NCBI GenBank assembly: GCA_003551945.1
Contig: PUNZ01000255.1
Coordinates: forward strand, 1 to 13,001
Reading direction: 5' to 3'
DNA length: 13,001 bases
DNA from: Halovenus sp.
GTDB taxonomy: Archaea > Halobacteriota > Halobacteria > Halobacteriales > Haloarculaceae
Shown: positions 12,964 through 13,001 of the stretch, piece by piece
Position numbering within the stretch: position 1 is the stretch's first letter
Layout: each line of letters opens with the position of its first letter
The notes under the pieces: generated by a model
The model's database searches: none
Seen by the model: the letters and a program-made list of their open reading frames with translations, nothing else
What the model was told of the DNA's origin: nothing
Translations under genes and position numbers: made by a program

Positions 12964-13001
12964 TGTTGGTACTCCCTTCTCACAGCCAGCACAGTAGCCG
13001 C

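Noticed and set aside
1..13001. A mobile element, prophage, CRISPR array or defence island.
   Set aside because: I see no transposase, integrase, terminal repeats, regularly spaced repeats or tRNA target. The vapBC pair is the only typical accessory system.

Overview
The window looks like ordinary chromosome of a halophilic archaeon (class Halobacteria). The predicted proteins are acidic. Upstream regions carry archaeal TATA elements about 25-30 bases before the start codon, typical of leaderless mRNAs. The gene families (PolB2, haloarchaeal two-TM HAMP transducer, DUF217-type VapB, UspA, P1B-4 ATPase) fit that group. G+C appears moderate for a haloarchaeon (by eye; not computed). I cannot name the genus. 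There is no tRNA, rRNA, insertion sequence or CRISPR array, and no gene-free stretch longer than about 150 bases.

Layout, left to right. (1) The 3' part of an RNase H-fold exonuclease gene (+). (2) A DUF418/YeiB membrane protein (-), whose 3' end carries a decayed 30-base tandem duplication. (3) The centre of interest: a tightly overlapping three-gene cassette (+) at 1823-4872. It encodes a RecA/RadA-like protein with no Walker A motif, a 90-residue helical protein ending in a CCHHC cluster, and PolB2, a divergent family B DNA polymerase. PolB2 has lost its proofreading motifs and one motif C aspartate, but keeps the motif A aspartate and the second motif C aspartate. (4) A DoxX-like membrane protein and a pirin (both -), each with its own TATA box. 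(5) A CsaA-type tRNA-binding-domain protein (-), divergent from a vapBC toxin-antitoxin pair (+) whose start region carries three overlapping perfect 12-bp palindromes. (6) A GNAT acetyltransferase and a UspA protein (both -). (7) A P1B-4 heavy-metal ATPase, preceded by a winged-helix regulator in the same orientation. (8) A HAMP/chemoreceptor-like transducer (-). Its cytoplasmic domain has the two methylation-helix-like ends but lacks the whole hairpin tip that normally binds CheA/CheW.

Working together: the three overlapping cassette genes are probably translated as one coupled unit and act on DNA synthesis over damage. The arrangement resembles in logic the bacterial ImuA-ImuB-DnaE2 mutagenesis cassette: a RecA-like protein without a normal ATP site, an accessory subunit, and a polymerase without proofreading. 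That is an inference. The right half (regulator, metal exporter, UspA, and further left GNAT, TA pair, pirin and DoxX) reads as a loose set of stress and metal functions, mostly single-gene transcription units rather than one operon.
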